Positions 8,437-17,781 of a stretch of DNA of 64,000 nucleotides are shown piece by piece (the first letter of the stretch is position 1; each line of letters starts with the position of its first letter). Under the pieces are notes generated by a model. It was not told the origin of the DNA, did no database searches, and worked only from the letters and a program-made list of their open reading frames with translations. The DNA comes from Chloroflexus sp. Y-396-1. Lineage in GTDB: Bacteria; Chloroflexota; Chloroflexia; Chloroflexales; Chloroflexaceae. The DNA lies in NCBI RefSeq assembly GCF_000516515.1, contig NZ_KI911784.1, positions 2,140,881-2,204,880 of the forward strand, read 5' to 3'. Made by a program: the position numbers and the translations under genes.

Positions 8437-8467
8437 GCGGGACGCAGTGCAAGTCACTGCGTCCCGC
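8437..8467. terminator. Bidirectional hairpin between bchP and the DHOD-like gene
   Basis: A 13 bp perfect stem (8437-8449 with 8455-8467) and five-base loop, placed between the stop codons of two convergent genes. There is no T-run on either side. Confidence 0.75.
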
Positions 8468-8476
8468 TACCTCTAA

Positions 8477-9541
8477 CTACACCTCATCAATAAAGGGATA
8501 CAGCATCCGACCGGTTAGATCAGTGTGACTACCCAAGGCGTAAGGTGGACGGTAATCTTCAAGGACGCGCACGTAGTTGGCCCGCTCGAAGGCTGCCGGT
8601 TCAGCTACCGCTTTTTGGCTCATACTCCCGCGTAGTTGGGTAATCGACTCGTACTCGTGCTCGCTGAGCCACAATTCCATATCGTGTAGAATACTGCGCA
8701 ATACATCGGGTGCCCGGCCACGGAGGAGCGCCGATGCCATCATTGCTACATTTGCTCCGGCCATTAGCCCTTTGAGGGCATCAATCGCACTATGGACACC
8801 GCTGCTGATCGCAAATTCAAGCGGGATTCGTCCGTAGAGTAAGGCAATCCAACGCAGCGGTAGTCGCAATTCAGCCGAACTGCTCAGTTGCAAGTTCGGT
8901 CGTACTTCCAGTTGTTCGAGATCGAAGTCGGGTTGGTAAAAGCGATTGAAGAGCACCAGCGCATCTGCCCCTGCTTCACGTAAGCGGGTGGCAAAGTGAG
9001 GTAAAGCCGTAATGTATGGACCGATCTTGACTGCCAGCGGGATCGTGATTTCGGCCCGTACTGCACGAACCAAATCGATGTAAATGTCCTCAAGCTCGCT
9101 GCTGGTAATGCTGGTATCAACCGGTATGAAGTAGATATTGAGTTCGAGAGCATCAGCGCCTGCTTCTTGAATGAGACGGGCATAATGAACCCATCCACCT
9201 GCCGAGACGCCATTGAGACTACCGATAACCGGGATGCTCAGGGCTTTTTTCAAGGCTGCAACCTGTTCCAGATACCGTTCGGGGCCGACACTGTACACGC
9301 CGTGTTCGGGAAAATAGCTGAGCGCTTCGGCAAAGCTCTCGGCCCCATGACTGAGCATGCGATCAATCTCGAGGCTGTTTTGAATAATCTGTTCCTCAAA
9401 GAGCGAATACATGACAATCGCTCCCAGGCCAGCCTCTTCGAGCTGACGAGCCAGCTCAACGTTGCGACTGATGGGTGATGCGGCAGCGACTAACGGCGTG
9501 CGCAGCCGCATCCCCAGATAGGTCGTACTCAGATCGATCAT
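8477..9541 (-). CDS. Dihydroorotate-dehydrogenase-like flavoprotein coupled to PFOR
   Basis: A 354-residue TIM-barrel protein of the dihydroorotate dehydrogenase family (MIDLSTTYLGMRLRTPLVAAASPIS, AVKIGPYITALPHFATRLREAGADALVLFNRFY, AISSGVHSAIDALKGLMAGANVAMMASALL). This subgroup is regularly found next to nifJ-type pyruvate:ferredoxin oxidoreductase genes and its substrate is not established. Its ATG overlaps the TGA of the upstream PFOR gene by four bases (ATGA) and has GAAGGAGG just upstream. Translation is therefore coupled and the product is probably made in step with PFOR. It is unlikely to be the pyrimidine enzyme PyrD; a flavin reductase-type role is inference. Confidence 0.75.
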   Translation of the reverse strand: MIDLSTTYLGMRLRTPLVAAASPISRNVELARQLEEAGLGAIVMYSLFEEQIIQNSLEIDRMLSHGAESFAEALSYFPEHGVYSVGPERYLEQVAALKKALSIPVIGSLNGVSAGGWVHYARLIQEAGADALELNIYFIPVDTSITSSELEDIYIDLVRAVRAEITIPLAVKIGPYITALPHFATRLREAGADALVLFNRFYQPDFDLEQLEVRPNLQLSSSAELRLPLRWIALLYGRIPLEFAISSGVHSAIDALKGLMAGANVAMMASALLRGRAPDVLRSILHDMELWLSEHEYESITQLRGSMSQKAVAEPAAFERANYVRVLEDYRPPYALGSHTDLTGRMLYPFIDEV

Positions 9542-12500
9542 CGCAGCCCCTCCTTCGTCTCGGCAATCAACTCATTGGCCATCCACTGTAAATGTGCCCA
9601 CTTCAGTGCTACTTGCCGCCGCAGGCTAGCGACTAGTCGTTCGTAGCGATCCGGATTGGCTTGCTGCAACATCTGGAAACGACCTTCACCGCGCAGGTAG
9701 ACCTCTACATCAATGCTGGGTGCCTTTGAGTCAATGGTTAGTGGCGAACCCTCGTGAATCGCAGGGTTGTAACGATACAGTGGCCAGATACCTGACTCAA
9801 CCGCTAGTCGTTGTTGATCGAGACCGCGACGCAGATCGTAACCGTGTGCAATGCAGTGGCTGTAGGCAATGATGAGCGAGACCCCGGGATACGCTTCAGC
9901 CTCCTGGAAGGCGCGTAATGTCTGTACATCATCGGCGCCAAAGGCCACTCGGGCCACGTATACATCACCGTAGATCATTGCAATCTGGGCCAAATCCTTC
10001 TTGACCCCACCTTTCCCACTGGCTGCAAACTTGGCGACAGCGCCAGTTGGTGTTGATTTACTAGCCTGCCCGCCAGTGTTAGAGTAGACTTCCGTATCTA
10101 ACACCAGGATATTGACATCGCGCCCTGAAGCAAACACATGGTCAAGCCCTCCAAAACCAATGTCGTAAGCCCAGCCATCACCACCGACGATCCAGATACT
10201 GCGCCGGATCAACACGTCGGCCAGGGCCAACAGATCACGCATTTGTGCTGCCTCTGGGGGATCACTGCTCAGCAGTTCGCGCAAACGCTGTTTGAGGATT
10301 GCAACGCGCTCGCGTTGTTCACGAATGCCGGTTTCGCTGTGTTGATCAGCATGGAGCAGGTCTTCGACAAATTCAGCACCAAGAATGGGCCGGAGGCGAT
10401 TAAGCAGCATTCGGGCATGGTCAAGCTGCTGGTCAATACTTAAGCGCATACCCAACCCAAACTCGGCATTGTCCTCGAAGAGTGAATTACACCATGCTGG
10501 CCCACGCCCCTCGGCGTTGGTCGTCCATGGCGTCGTTGGTAAATTACCGCCGTAGATTGACGAACAACCGGTGGCGTTGGCAATAATTGCGCGGTCGCCA
10601 AAGAGCTGACTAAGCAGCTTGAGATAAGGAGTTTCGCCACAACCGGCACAGGCTCCTGAAAATTCCATCAGCGGCACAAACAGTTGCGTATGCTTTACAC
10701 TGCCAGACGGAATCTGTGTGCGATCTACATCCGGCAACGAGAGGAAGAAATCCCAGTACGCAGCTTCACGAGCACGAAGAGGAGGTTGCGGTTGGAGATT
10801 GATCGCCTTACGACCGGTCGCACGCTTGTCTTTGACCGGACACGCTTCCACACAGAGGCCGCAGCCAGTGCAGTCTTCGGGGGCGACTTGCAATGTGTAG
10901 CGCTGACCGGGGAACTCTTTGAAGCGGGCCGGTGCGCTCTGGAATCCTTCAGGGGCTCCGGCAAGCGCCTCTTCAGGATAGACCTTTGCCCGGATAGTAG
11001 CATGTGGACACACAAAAACACACTTGTTGCACTGGATACAAATAGCCGGATCCCAGATCGGTATTTCGAGCGCAATGTTGCGCTTTTCCCATTTTGTGGT
11101 TCCGGTTGGGAAGGTGCCATCGATAGGGATCGCGCTGACCGGTAACTCATCGCCCCGCCCAGCAATCATCGGTCCCAACACGTCACGCACAAACGGCGGT
11201 GCATTGGCCGGTACCGGTGGTCGCATTGGCAGACCGTTATCCTCGCTCGGCGGTGGGATCGGTATCTCGTACAGACGGTCGAGCGTGCGATCAACCGCTG
11301 CCCAGTTCTGCTTGACCACGGCCTCGCCGCGACGACCGTAAGTCTTCTTGATCGACTGCTTGATCGCCGCAATCGCATCTTCGCGGGGCAGAACGCCACT
11401 AATAGCGAAGAAGCAGGTCTGCATCACGGTGTTGATACGTCCGCGCATACCCACTTCATTGGCAACAGCGGTTGCATCAATCACAAAGAAGCGTAGGTTT
11501 AGCTCGCGAATCTTACGCTGGACGACCGACGGCAACTGATGCCAGACCTGATCAGGGCCATAAGGGCTATTGAGCAAGAACACACCATTCGGTGCTGCAT
11601 ACTGCAATACATCAAATCGTTCGAGGAAACTGAACTGGTGGCAGGCTACAAACTGGGCCTGGCCCTTGCCAATCAGGTATGGCGTCGCCAGCGGTGATGG
11701 ACCAAATCGCAGGTGGGAAATCGTCACCGACCCTGATTTCTTCGAGTCGTAGACGAAATAGCCCTGTGCATAACGCTCAGCCTCACCCTCACTACTATCA
11801 CCGATAATCTTGATGCTATTCTTATTGGCGCCGACCGTACCATCAGAACCGAGACCCCAGAAGACACAGCGCACTGTGCCGGGCGGATCGATACAGAGAT
11901 CGGGATCGTAGCTCAGACTGCTCTGGCTAACGTCATCGATAATTCCAACCGTGAAATGCTCTTTGGGGTGTTCCTTCGCCAGCTCGGCGAAAACGGCGGC
12001 TGCCATTCCCGGCGTAAACTCCTTCGACGAAAGACCGTAGCGCCCACCGATCACCTTGATCGGCTGACCACGGAGTGCCGCAACAACATCGAGGAAGAGC
12101 GGCTCACCAGAGGCCCCCGGCTCTTTGGTGCGATCGAGTACGGCAATTCTCTTCACGGTTGGTGGCAATACGGCACGAAATGCGGTCTCGGCAAAGGGGC
12201 GGAAGAGGCGTACCTGCACAACCCCAACCTTCTCGCCCTGCTGGTTCAGGTAGAATGCAGTTTCGCGGGCCGTCTCACCTCCTGAACCCATTACCACAAT
12301 TACCCGCTCGGCGTCAGGAGCACCGAAATAGTCAAACAGATGGTACTGCCGACCGGTAATTTCGGCAAACCGATCCATCTGTGCTTGCACAACTGCTGGG
12401 AAGGCGTCAATGATTGGCTGGATTCGTTCACGGGCCTGAAAAGCTACATCGGGATTCTGTGCCGTACCACGGATCACCGGATGTTCTGGTGAAAGAGCAT

Positions 12501-13116
12501 GAGCGCGATGCTCGTGGATCCATTCATCTTTGATCATCGCCCGAATCTCGTCCTCTTCGAGCAGAATGATCGTATTTACCTCGTGCGAGGTACGGAAGCC
12601 ATCGAAGAAGTGAATCACCGGCAATTTCCCGGCCAGCGAACTGGCGTGGGCAATCAGGGCGATGTCCTGAGCCTCTTGTACCGATGCCGAAGCCAACATC
12701 CCAAGGCCGGTAGTGCGTGCTGCCATGACATCTGAATGATCGCCGAAGATGGAAAGGCCCTGCGTTGCCAATGCCCGGGCGGCGACGTGGAAGACACCTG
12801 GTGTTAGCTCGGCAGCCATCTTGTACATATTGGGGATCATCAAGAGCAGACCCTGCGAAGCGGTAAACGTCGTAGTTAAGGCGCCGGTCTGCATTGCTCC
12901 GTGGAGGGCACCTGCGGCACCACCTTCCGACTGCATCTCATAAACGGTCGGTACTACTCCCCACAGATTGGGCTTACCGGTAGCAGCAAACGCATCGGCC
13001 AGTTCACCCATCGGTGTGGAAGGAGTGATTGGGTAAATCGCTATAACTTCACTCAGTTGATAGGCAACGTTCGCAACTGCCTCATTGCCATCGAGAGTGA
13101 CCCGTCGTGTTCCCAT
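9538..13116 (-). CDS. nifJ: Pyruvate:ferredoxin (flavodoxin) oxidoreductase, single-chain
   Basis: A 1192-residue homodimer-type enzyme joining pyruvate, CoA and oxidised ferredoxin with acetyl-CoA, CO2 and reduced ferredoxin. Domains in order: pyrimidine/alpha domain (AIYPITPSTPMGELAD), transketolase-like C-terminal and gamma domains, two [4Fe-4S] motifs (CIQCNKCVFVCP at about 692, CTGCGLCVEACPVKD at about 747), and the TPP domain (CAGCGETPY near 821, later VGGDGWAYDIGFGG and SNTGGQASKSTPTG). The frame opens at 13149, but the ATG at 13116 has AAGGAGG seven bases upstream. In a Chloroflexus it can serve acetyl-CoA carboxylation as well as pyruvate oxidation. Operon with the DHOD-like gene. 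Confidence 0.95.
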   Translation of the reverse strand: MGTRRVTLDGNEAVANVAYQLSEVIAIYPITPSTPMGELADAFAATGKPNLWGVVPTVYEMQSEGGAAGALHGAMQTGALTTTFTASQGLLLMIPNMYKMAAELTPGVFHVAARALATQGLSIFGDHSDVMAARTTGLGMLASASVQEAQDIALIAHASSLAGKLPVIHFFDGFRTSHEVNTIILLEEDEIRAMIKDEWIHEHRAHALSPEHPVIRGTAQNPDVAFQARERIQPIIDAFPAVVQAQMDRFAEITGRQYHLFDYFGAPDAERVIVVMGSGGETARETAFYLNQQGEKVGVVQVRLFRPFAETAFRAVLPPTVKRIAVLDRTKEPGASGEPLFLDVVAALRGQPIKVIGGRYGLSSKEFTPGMAAAVFAELAKEHPKEHFTVGIIDDVSQSSLSYDPDLCIDPPGTVRCVFWGLGSDGTVGANKNSIKIIGDSSEGEAERYAQGYFVYDSKKSGSVTISHLRFGPSPLATPYLIGKGQAQFVACHQFSFLERFDVLQYAAPNGVFLLNSPYGPDQVWHQLPSVVQRKIRELNLRFFVIDATAVANEVGMRGRINTVMQTCFFAISGVLPREDAIAAIKQSIKKTYGRRGEAVVKQNWAAVDRTLDRLYEIPIPPPSEDNGLPMRPPVPANAPPFVRDVLGPMIAGRGDELPVSAIPIDGTFPTGTTKWEKRNIALEIPIWDPAICIQCNKCVFVCPHATIRAKVYPEEALAGAPEGFQSAPARFKEFPGQRYTLQVAPEDCTGCGLCVEACPVKDKRATGRKAINLQPQPPLRAREAAYWDFFLSLPDVDRTQIPSGSVKHTQLFVPLMEFSGACAGCGETPYLKLLSQLFGDRAIIANATGCSSIYGGNLPTTPWTTNAEGRGPAWCNSLFEDNAEFGLGMRLSIDQQLDHARMLLNRLRPILGAEFVEDLLHADQHSETGIREQRERVAILKQRLRELLSSDPPEAAQMRDLLALADVLIRRSIWIVGGDGWAYDIGFGGLDHVFASGRDVNILVLDTEVYSNTGGQASKSTPTGAVAKFAASGKGGVKKDLAQIAMIYGDVYVARVAFGADDVQTLRAFQEAEAYPGVSLIIAYSHCIAHGYDLRRGLDQQRLAVESGIWPLYRYNPAIHEGSPLTIDSKAPSIDVEVYLRGEGRFQMLQQANPDRYERLVASLRRQVALKWAHLQWMANELIAETKEGLR

Positions 13117-13316
13117 CGTGTTCCTCCTTACCTCCAAGCAGGAATTCATTTTGCCTGCTCTGTATCAGTATAGGAGTGGCAGCGGCATAGTTCTGATGAA
13201 ACTCAAGCAACCAGCGGTAATGATTGCTTCATTGAGTGGTGAGGACGGTGTGAAAATTTTCATCGATTTTTTAACTTTCGCGCCAATTTCCTGTTTTATC
13301 AAGTGCTACGACAGTC

Positions 13317-13322
13317 TATAAT
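13317..13322 (+). promoter_or_regulatory. -10 element for the gene at 13360
   Basis: A perfect TATAAT with no good -35 upstream. It lies inside the longest open frame (from 13303) and so shows that the true start must be at 13348 or 13360. Confidence 0.5.
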
Positions 13323-13359
13323 AAGAGTGATTTCGTATCCTACAGAGATGGAGCAGCGC

Positions 13360-13911
13360 ATGCAGCGCGTAACCTTGATCCTCGACCGATCGGCTGCTCT
13401 GCGCGAAACCTTTGGCCTTGAAGCCAATTGGTGGGTTAATGCGTTCATTGCCGATCTTCAGGCGCTCGTACTTCGTGTGACTGGCTCGACCGCGTATGTT
13501 ACTTCGACCATTCAAATCGCCACGGAAGCCAGTGAAGGGCCATTACTGATTCTTAGTGGTGATACGCCACATCTGCCTGATGCGCGGATTCGCGATGCCT
13601 ATACCCTCTTAGACAGTGGTACCGATGTGGTGATAGGGTTATGCGATCGTGGCTCCTGGTATGTGCTGGGTATCCGCCATCCGTCAGTTGTCGGAACAAT
13701 TCCGCTGGTATCGGAAGAGGTGCGGCCATGGCTGAGCGGTTTGCACCAGCGCGGTGTACGTATCGCTCATCTGCCACTCTGGTTTCGGATCGTGTATGTA
13801 TCAGATTTGACCACCCTGTCCGTTGCGCTCCGCACGATGCCAGAAGGGTATGCCCCTTCAACTCGACGTATCCTCGGTGATGGTGCTCGCGAACGCGAAT
13901 GGGGGGCATGA
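13360..13911 (+). CDS. DUF2064 / nucleotidyltransferase-like (GT-A fold) protein, divergent
   Basis: About 183 residues. The middle part (LLILSGDTPHLPDARIRDAY, DSGTDVVIGLCDRGSWYVLGIR) follows the pattern of DUF2064 / TIGR04282 proteins, relatives of CofC and GT-A glycosyltransferases. In those proteins a GxDxPxLP loop and an xDGGYYLIGL strand bracket the site. Here DGG is RGS, and the usual N-terminal KxPxxGxxKTR loop is absent, so catalysis is doubtful. The start is placed at the ATG at 13360 with GGAG seven bases upstream; 13348 is the alternative. Function is unknown. It lies just upstream of the heat-shock operon and may partly share its control. Confidence 0.55.
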   Translation: MQRVTLILDRSAALRETFGLEANWWVNAFIADLQALVLRVTGSTAYVTSTIQIATEASEGPLLILSGDTPHLPDARIRDAYTLLDSGTDVVIGLCDRGSWYVLGIRHPSVVGTIPLVSEEVRPWLSGLHQRGVRIAHLPLWFRIVYVSDLTTLSVALRTMPEGYAPSTRRILGDGAREREWGA

Positions 13912-13915
13912 CCTC

Positions 13916-13944
13916 ATGACAACTGGCACAACTTATGGTATACT
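13916..13944 (+). promoter_or_regulatory. hrcA operon promoter
   Basis: ATGACA (13916-13921), 17 bp spacer, TATACT (13939-13944). The -35 overlaps the end of the preceding region, and the predicted start is near 13951. Confidence 0.7.
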
Positions 13945-13951
13945 TCGTATT

Positions 13952-13977
13952 GGCGTGCATCAGATGCACGCCAACCT
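13952..13977 (+). terminator. Hairpin plus short T-run at the head of the hrcA leader
   Basis: A 9 bp perfect stem (GGCGTGCAT 13952-13960 with ATGCACGCC 13964-13972), three-base loop, then AACCTTTT. It can end transcripts of the upstream gene. Because it starts where the hrcA transcript should start, it may also shape the 5' end of that message. Confidence 0.55.
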
Positions 13978-13992
13978 TTTACGTTGGAAGCA

Positions 13993-14019
13993 TTAGCACT
14001 CTCGCTTAGCGAGTGCTAA
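13993..14019 (+). promoter_or_regulatory. CIRCE operator
   Basis: TTAGCACTC (13993-14001), nine bases, GAGTGCTAA (14011-14019): a perfect match to the HrcA-binding inverted repeat. It sits about 42 bases inside the predicted transcript and 28 bp before the hrcA ATG, so HrcA represses its own operon and the chaperones behind it. Confidence 0.97.
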
Positions 14020-14046
14020 CAATGACCTGCAAGGCAGGGTACAGCG

Positions 14047-15171
14047 ATGAGCGGACCTCTGACCGAACGCCGGCAGATGATTCTCAAGCTGGTCATACAA
14101 GAGTTTGTCGATACGGCAACGCCGGTCGCATCCGAGACGCTGGTACGCAAATATCGCCTTCCAGTCTCGTCGGCGACGGTGCGGAATGATATGGCCGCAC
14201 TCGAAGAGTTGGGTTTTCTGACCCATCCGCACACGTCAGGCGGGCGCATCCCGACCGATGCGGGTTACCGCTTTTTCGTTGAGAACTTGATGGAGCGCAC
14301 GTCGCTCTCTCCCGCCGAACAGCGTATGATTCGCCACCAGTTTTACCAGGTACGTGGCGAACTCGATCAGTGGGTGCAACTGGCATGTGCTGTGCTTGCC
14401 CGTACAGCGCATAACGCTTCGGTTGCCACCGCTCCCCGCGCCGAGCAACTTCGCTTTAAGAGCCTGGAGCTGATCGCAATCCACGAAACGATGGCGCTGG
14501 CGGTTATGGTCTTTCATGGCGGGATTATCAAACAGCAGACCCTGCCCATCGAACCGGGTCGTACCCCTGATGACCTGCGTCGGGCTGCCGGTGTGGTAAG
14601 CGATCTGCTCGCTGATGCAACCTTAACCCGGGCTGAAGAGCTGGCTGCCGTGGCGACCTTCAACGGTGTCCCGCTCAGCGAGTTTGAGCGGACACTGGTT
14701 GATATGGTGGTGCGAGCGATGATTGCTTTTGAAGAGCAGGCACAAGAGCAGATCTATTCTGATGGTCTGCTTGAGATGTTGAGTCAGCCTGAGTTCATGC
14801 CTGCCAGTGGCCGTGATGATGCTGAGCGAGCCATTGAACGATTACGCCGTACTCTTGAAATTCTTAAGAGTGGCCGCGGTCTTGGTCCACTCATTCCCCA
14901 GGCCCTCGCCTCCGGTGGTGTTCAAGTGATTATCGGTGGCGAACACGGCGAAGACGCTATGCGGGATTACAGTGTGATCCTGGCGCGCTACGGTGTCGAG
15001 GGAGCGTTGGTTGGTGTGCTCGGTGTGATTGGGCCAACCCGTATGGCCTATCCACGTTCGATCTCAACGGTGCGCTATATCGCATCATTGATGAGTAACC
15101 TGTTGGCCGATCTCTATTACGCGAATCCTCGTCCTTCGGAACCCGATGTTGATACTTCTGCAACTTTGTGA
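14047..15171 (+). CDS. hrcA: Heat-inducible transcription repressor HrcA
   Basis: A 374-residue repressor. The N-terminal winged helix includes [19 protein letters not shown] and [18 protein letters not shown], then [18 protein letters not shown], the HrcA signature. The long C-terminal part is the GAF-like and dimerisation region, ending in [20 protein letters not shown]. It binds CIRCE and is released when chaperones are occupied by unfolded protein. First gene of hrcA-grpE-dnaK-dnaJ; grpE follows after 26 bp. The N-terminal ATG is preceded by GCAGGGTACAGCG, a modest ribosome site. Confidence 0.96.
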   Translation: MSGPLTERRQMILKLVIQEFVDTATPVASETLVRKYRLPVSSATVRNDMAALEELGFLTHPHTSGGRIPTDAGYRFFVENLMERTSLSPAEQRMIRHQFYQVRGELDQWVQLACAVLARTAHNASVATAPRAEQLRFKSLELIAIHETMALAVMVFHGGIIKQQTLPIEPGRTPDDLRRAAGVVSDLLADATLTRAEELAAVATFNGVPLSEFERTLVDMVVRAMIAFEEQAQEQIYSDGLLEMLSQPEFMPASGRDDAERAIERLRRTLEILKSGRGLGPLIPQALASGGVQVIIGGEHGEDAMRDYSVILARYGVEGALVGVLGVIGPTRMAYPRSISTVRYIASLMSNLLADLYYANPRPSEPDVDTSATL

Positions 15172-15197
15172 ATTGAGATATACCTTGTGAGGGAACT

Positions 15198-15851
15198 ATG
15201 GCAAATACGGAAGAAGTAAAACCCGATACAGCAGCTCAAGACGCGGCTGCTGATGTTCAGAACGAACCAGCAAATGCGCCGACTACTCAGCCATCAGCGG
15301 CTACCGTCGTGGCAGAATCAGCAGACACATCGGCTACTCAGCCATCAGCGGCTACCGTCGATGGCACGGTTGTCGACTCAGAAGCGCTGATCGCCGATCT
15401 GCAAAACCGTCTGGCTCAGGCTGAAGCACAGGTCGCCGAATATAAAGATCAGTGGATGCGGGCCGTGGCCGATTATCGCAACTTCAAACGCCGCACCGAA
15501 ACCGAACGCAGCGAGCTGATACGTAATGCTGGTGCAGCGCTTATTTTGAAGTTGCTACCGGTTCTCGATGACTTTGAGCGGGCGATTGCCAATGTGCCAC
15601 CTGAGGTCGCTGAAACACCATGGTGGCAGGGAACGCAACTTATCGCCCAAAAATTACGTACAATCCTTGAGAGCGAAGGGGTCAAACCGATTGAGGCGTT
15701 GGGGCAGGATTTTAACCCCAATTTGCACGAGGCGGTGATCTACGAAGAAGCAGAAGGGCAAGAAGGCAAAGTCATTGCAGAATTACAGCGTGGCTACTTG
15801 CTCCACGACCGTGTCATCCGTCCGAGTATGGTTAAGGTAGGTCGCGGTTAG
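15198..15851 (+). CDS. grpE: Nucleotide exchange factor GrpE
   Basis: A 217-residue DnaK co-chaperone that speeds ADP release. The first 60 residues are low-complexity (Ala, Thr, Glu rich) and contain a 17-residue in-frame duplication around TQPSAATV. A coiled coil follows (residues about 65-105), then the beta-wing domain with GTQLIAQKLRTILESEGV and NPNLHEAVIYEE and the closing RGYLLHDRVIRPSMVKVG signature. Coiled coil and wing are intact, so the protein should work. GAGGGAACT precedes the ATG. It lies between hrcA and dnaK, as in many bacteria. Confidence 0.96.
   Translation: MANTEEVKPDTAAQDAAADVQNEPANAPTTQPSAATVVAESADTSATQPSAATVDGTVVDSEALIADLQNRLAQAEAQVAEYKDQWMRAVADYRNFKRRTETERSELIRNAGAALILKLLPVLDDFERAIANVPPEVAETPWWQGTQLIAQKLRTILESEGVKPIEALGQDFNPNLHEAVIYEEAEGQEGKVIAELQRGYLLHDRVIRPSMVKVGRG
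15283..15360 (+). repeat. 51 bp in-frame tandem duplication inside grpE
   Basis: A 27-base segment beginning CTACTCAGCCATCAGCGG occurs at 15283-15309 and again, identical, at 15334-15360. The period is 51 bp, or 17 codons. It only lengthens the disordered N-terminal tail. The identity suggests a recent event. Confidence 0.9.
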
Positions 15852-15887
15852 CAACCAGAACGTTTTTTGAGATAAGGGTAAGCTCCC

Positions 15888-17735
15888 ATGCCAAAAGTAA
15901 TTGGGATTGATCTGGGCACAACCAACTCGGTGGTCGCTGTGGTCGAAGGCGGTGATGTGGTTGTTATCCCCAATGCTGAAGGGTCGCGTCTGACACCGTC
16001 GGTGGTGGCAGTCACTAAGTCTGGCGAGCGCGTCGTTGGTCAGGTTGCCCGGCGGCAGGCGGTAACGAATCCTGAAAATACTATCTTTTCAGTGAAGCGC
16101 TTTATCGGTCGGAAGTATAACGAACCTTCAGTCCAACAAGACAAAGAGCTAGTTCCCTACCAGATCACCGCTGCACCCAACGGCGATGTGCGCGTGTTAA
16201 TGGCCGGTCGTGAGTATGCGCCACCGGAAATCTCGGCCATGGTGCTGCAAAAATTGAAGGCTGATGCTGAAGCCTATCTCGGCGAGCCGGTGACGCAGGC
16301 GGTGATCACGGTACCGGCCTACTTTAACGATAGCCAGCGCCAGGCTACTAAAGACGCCGGTAAGATTGCTGGCCTCGAAGTGCTGCGGATCGTCAATGAA
16401 CCAACGGCCAGTGCTCTTGCCTACGGGCTTGACAAAAAAGGGAAAGATGAACTGGTCGTCGTCTACGATATGGGTGGCGGTACCTTTGACGTCAGCATTC
16501 TTGAACTCAGTGATGGCGTGGTTGAGGTAAAGGCCACCAGTGGCGATACGCATCTTGGTGGTGATGATTTTGATCAGCGAATTATCGACTGGCTGGCCGA
16601 TGAGTTCCAAAAGGAGCACGGGATCGATTTGCGCGCCGACCGTGTGGCGCTACAACGGCTGAAAGAGGCGGCGGAGAAGGCCAAAATGGAGCTTAGCTCG
16701 CTAATGCAGACGGAGATCAGCCTTCCCTTCATTACTGCCGATTCGAGCGGTCCGAAACATCTGCATGCCACGCTTACCCGTGCCCGGCTTGAACAACTCT
16801 GCGCTGATTTGATCGAACGCAGTATGGGGCCAGTCCGACAGGCACTGCGCGATGCAGGTCTCCAACCAGGTCAGATCGATGAAATTATTTTGGTTGGCGG
16901 ACAGACCCGCATGCCGGCGATTCAGGCAGCCGTGCGCAACTTTTTCGGCAAAGAACCAAACCGTAGTGTCAACCCTGATGAAGTGGTTGCCATCGGTGCA
17001 GCGATACAGGCCGGCGTGCTTGCCGGTGAAGTTAAAGACGTGCTTTTGCTCGATGTGACACCGCTGACGCTCGGGATCGAGACGCTCGGTGGTGTAATGA
17101 CGCCACTGATTGAGCGCAATACAACTATTCCTACCCGCAAGAGTCAAATCTTTTCTACCGCCAGCGATAACCAGACCAGTGTCGAGATTCATGTGTTGCA
17201 GGGTGAGCGAGCGGAGGCACGGTATAATAAGAGTCTAGGTCGCTTTGAGTTGTCGGGGATTCCTCCCGCTCCCCGTGGTGTACCGCAGATTGAAGTAACG
17301 TTTGATATTGACGCCAACGGGATCGTGAGTGTTAGTGCTCGCGATAAGGCAACCGGTAAAGAACAGCGCATTACTATCACGGCCTCTTCAGGCCTCTCGC
17401 AGGAAGAGATCGAGCGGATGGTGCGCGATGCTGAGCTTCATGCTGAAGAAGACCGTCGTCGCCGTGAGTTAATTGCCGCCCGCAATCACGCTGATAGTCT
17501 GCTGTACACTGCGGAAAAGACGTTACGCGAAGCCGGTGAACACGTCGATCCGAGCGTGCGGGCAACCGTCGAAGAGAAGATGATGGCGCTACGCAGTGTT
17601 GTCGCTGAAGATGATGAGCAGATGATTCGGAATCGTATCGCTGAATTGGCCGTTGCGTTGCAGCATATCTCAACCGGGGCAACATCAAACGGTGCTGCCG
17701 GTGCCGTTGTTGATGAACCAAAGGTGGGAGAGTAG
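15888..17735 (+). CDS. dnaK: Molecular chaperone DnaK (Hsp70)
   Basis: A 615-residue ATP-driven chaperone. Nucleotide-binding domain motifs: [49 protein letters not shown], and [15 protein letters not shown]. The substrate-binding domain follows the linker [19 protein letters not shown]. The C-terminal lid ends in a short acidic tail (DEPKVGE). No second dnaK is seen here. It is co-transcribed with grpE (36 bp upstream) and dnaJ (46 bp downstream) under CIRCE control. Confidence 0.98.
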   Translation: MPKVIGIDLGTTNSVVAVVEGGDVVVIPNAEGSRLTPSVVAVTKSGERVVGQVARRQAVTNPENTIFSVKRFIGRKYNEPSVQQDKELVPYQITAAPNGDVRVLMAGREYAPPEISAMVLQKLKADAEAYLGEPVTQAVITVPAYFNDSQRQATKDAGKIAGLEVLRIVNEPTASALAYGLDKKGKDELVVVYDMGGGTFDVSILELSDGVVEVKATSGDTHLGGDDFDQRIIDWLADEFQKEHGIDLRADRVALQRLKEAAEKAKMELSSLMQTEISLPFITADSSGPKHLHATLTRARLEQLCADLIERSMGPVRQALRDAGLQPGQIDEIILVGGQTRMPAIQAAVRNFFGKEPNRSVNPDEVVAIGAAIQAGVLAGEVKDVLLLDVTPLTLGIETLGGVMTPLIERNTTIPTRKSQIFSTASDNQTSVEIHVLQGERAEARYNKSLGRFELSGIPPAPRGVPQIEVTFDIDANGIVSVSARDKATGKEQRITITASSGLSQEEIERMVRDAELHAEEDRRRRELIAARNHADSLLYTAEKTLREAGEHVDPSVRATVEEKMMALRSVVAEDDEQMIRNRIAELAVALQHISTGATSNGAAGAVVDEPKVGE

Positions 17736-17781
17736 GATATACTAGGCTATTGGCCGGTAGCACACGTCGTGAGGACACCGT

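Noticed and set aside
13303..13359. Upstream extension of the DUF2064-like gene
   Set aside because: It runs through the TATAAT at 13317 and lacks a ribosome site; GGAG before 13360 fits better.
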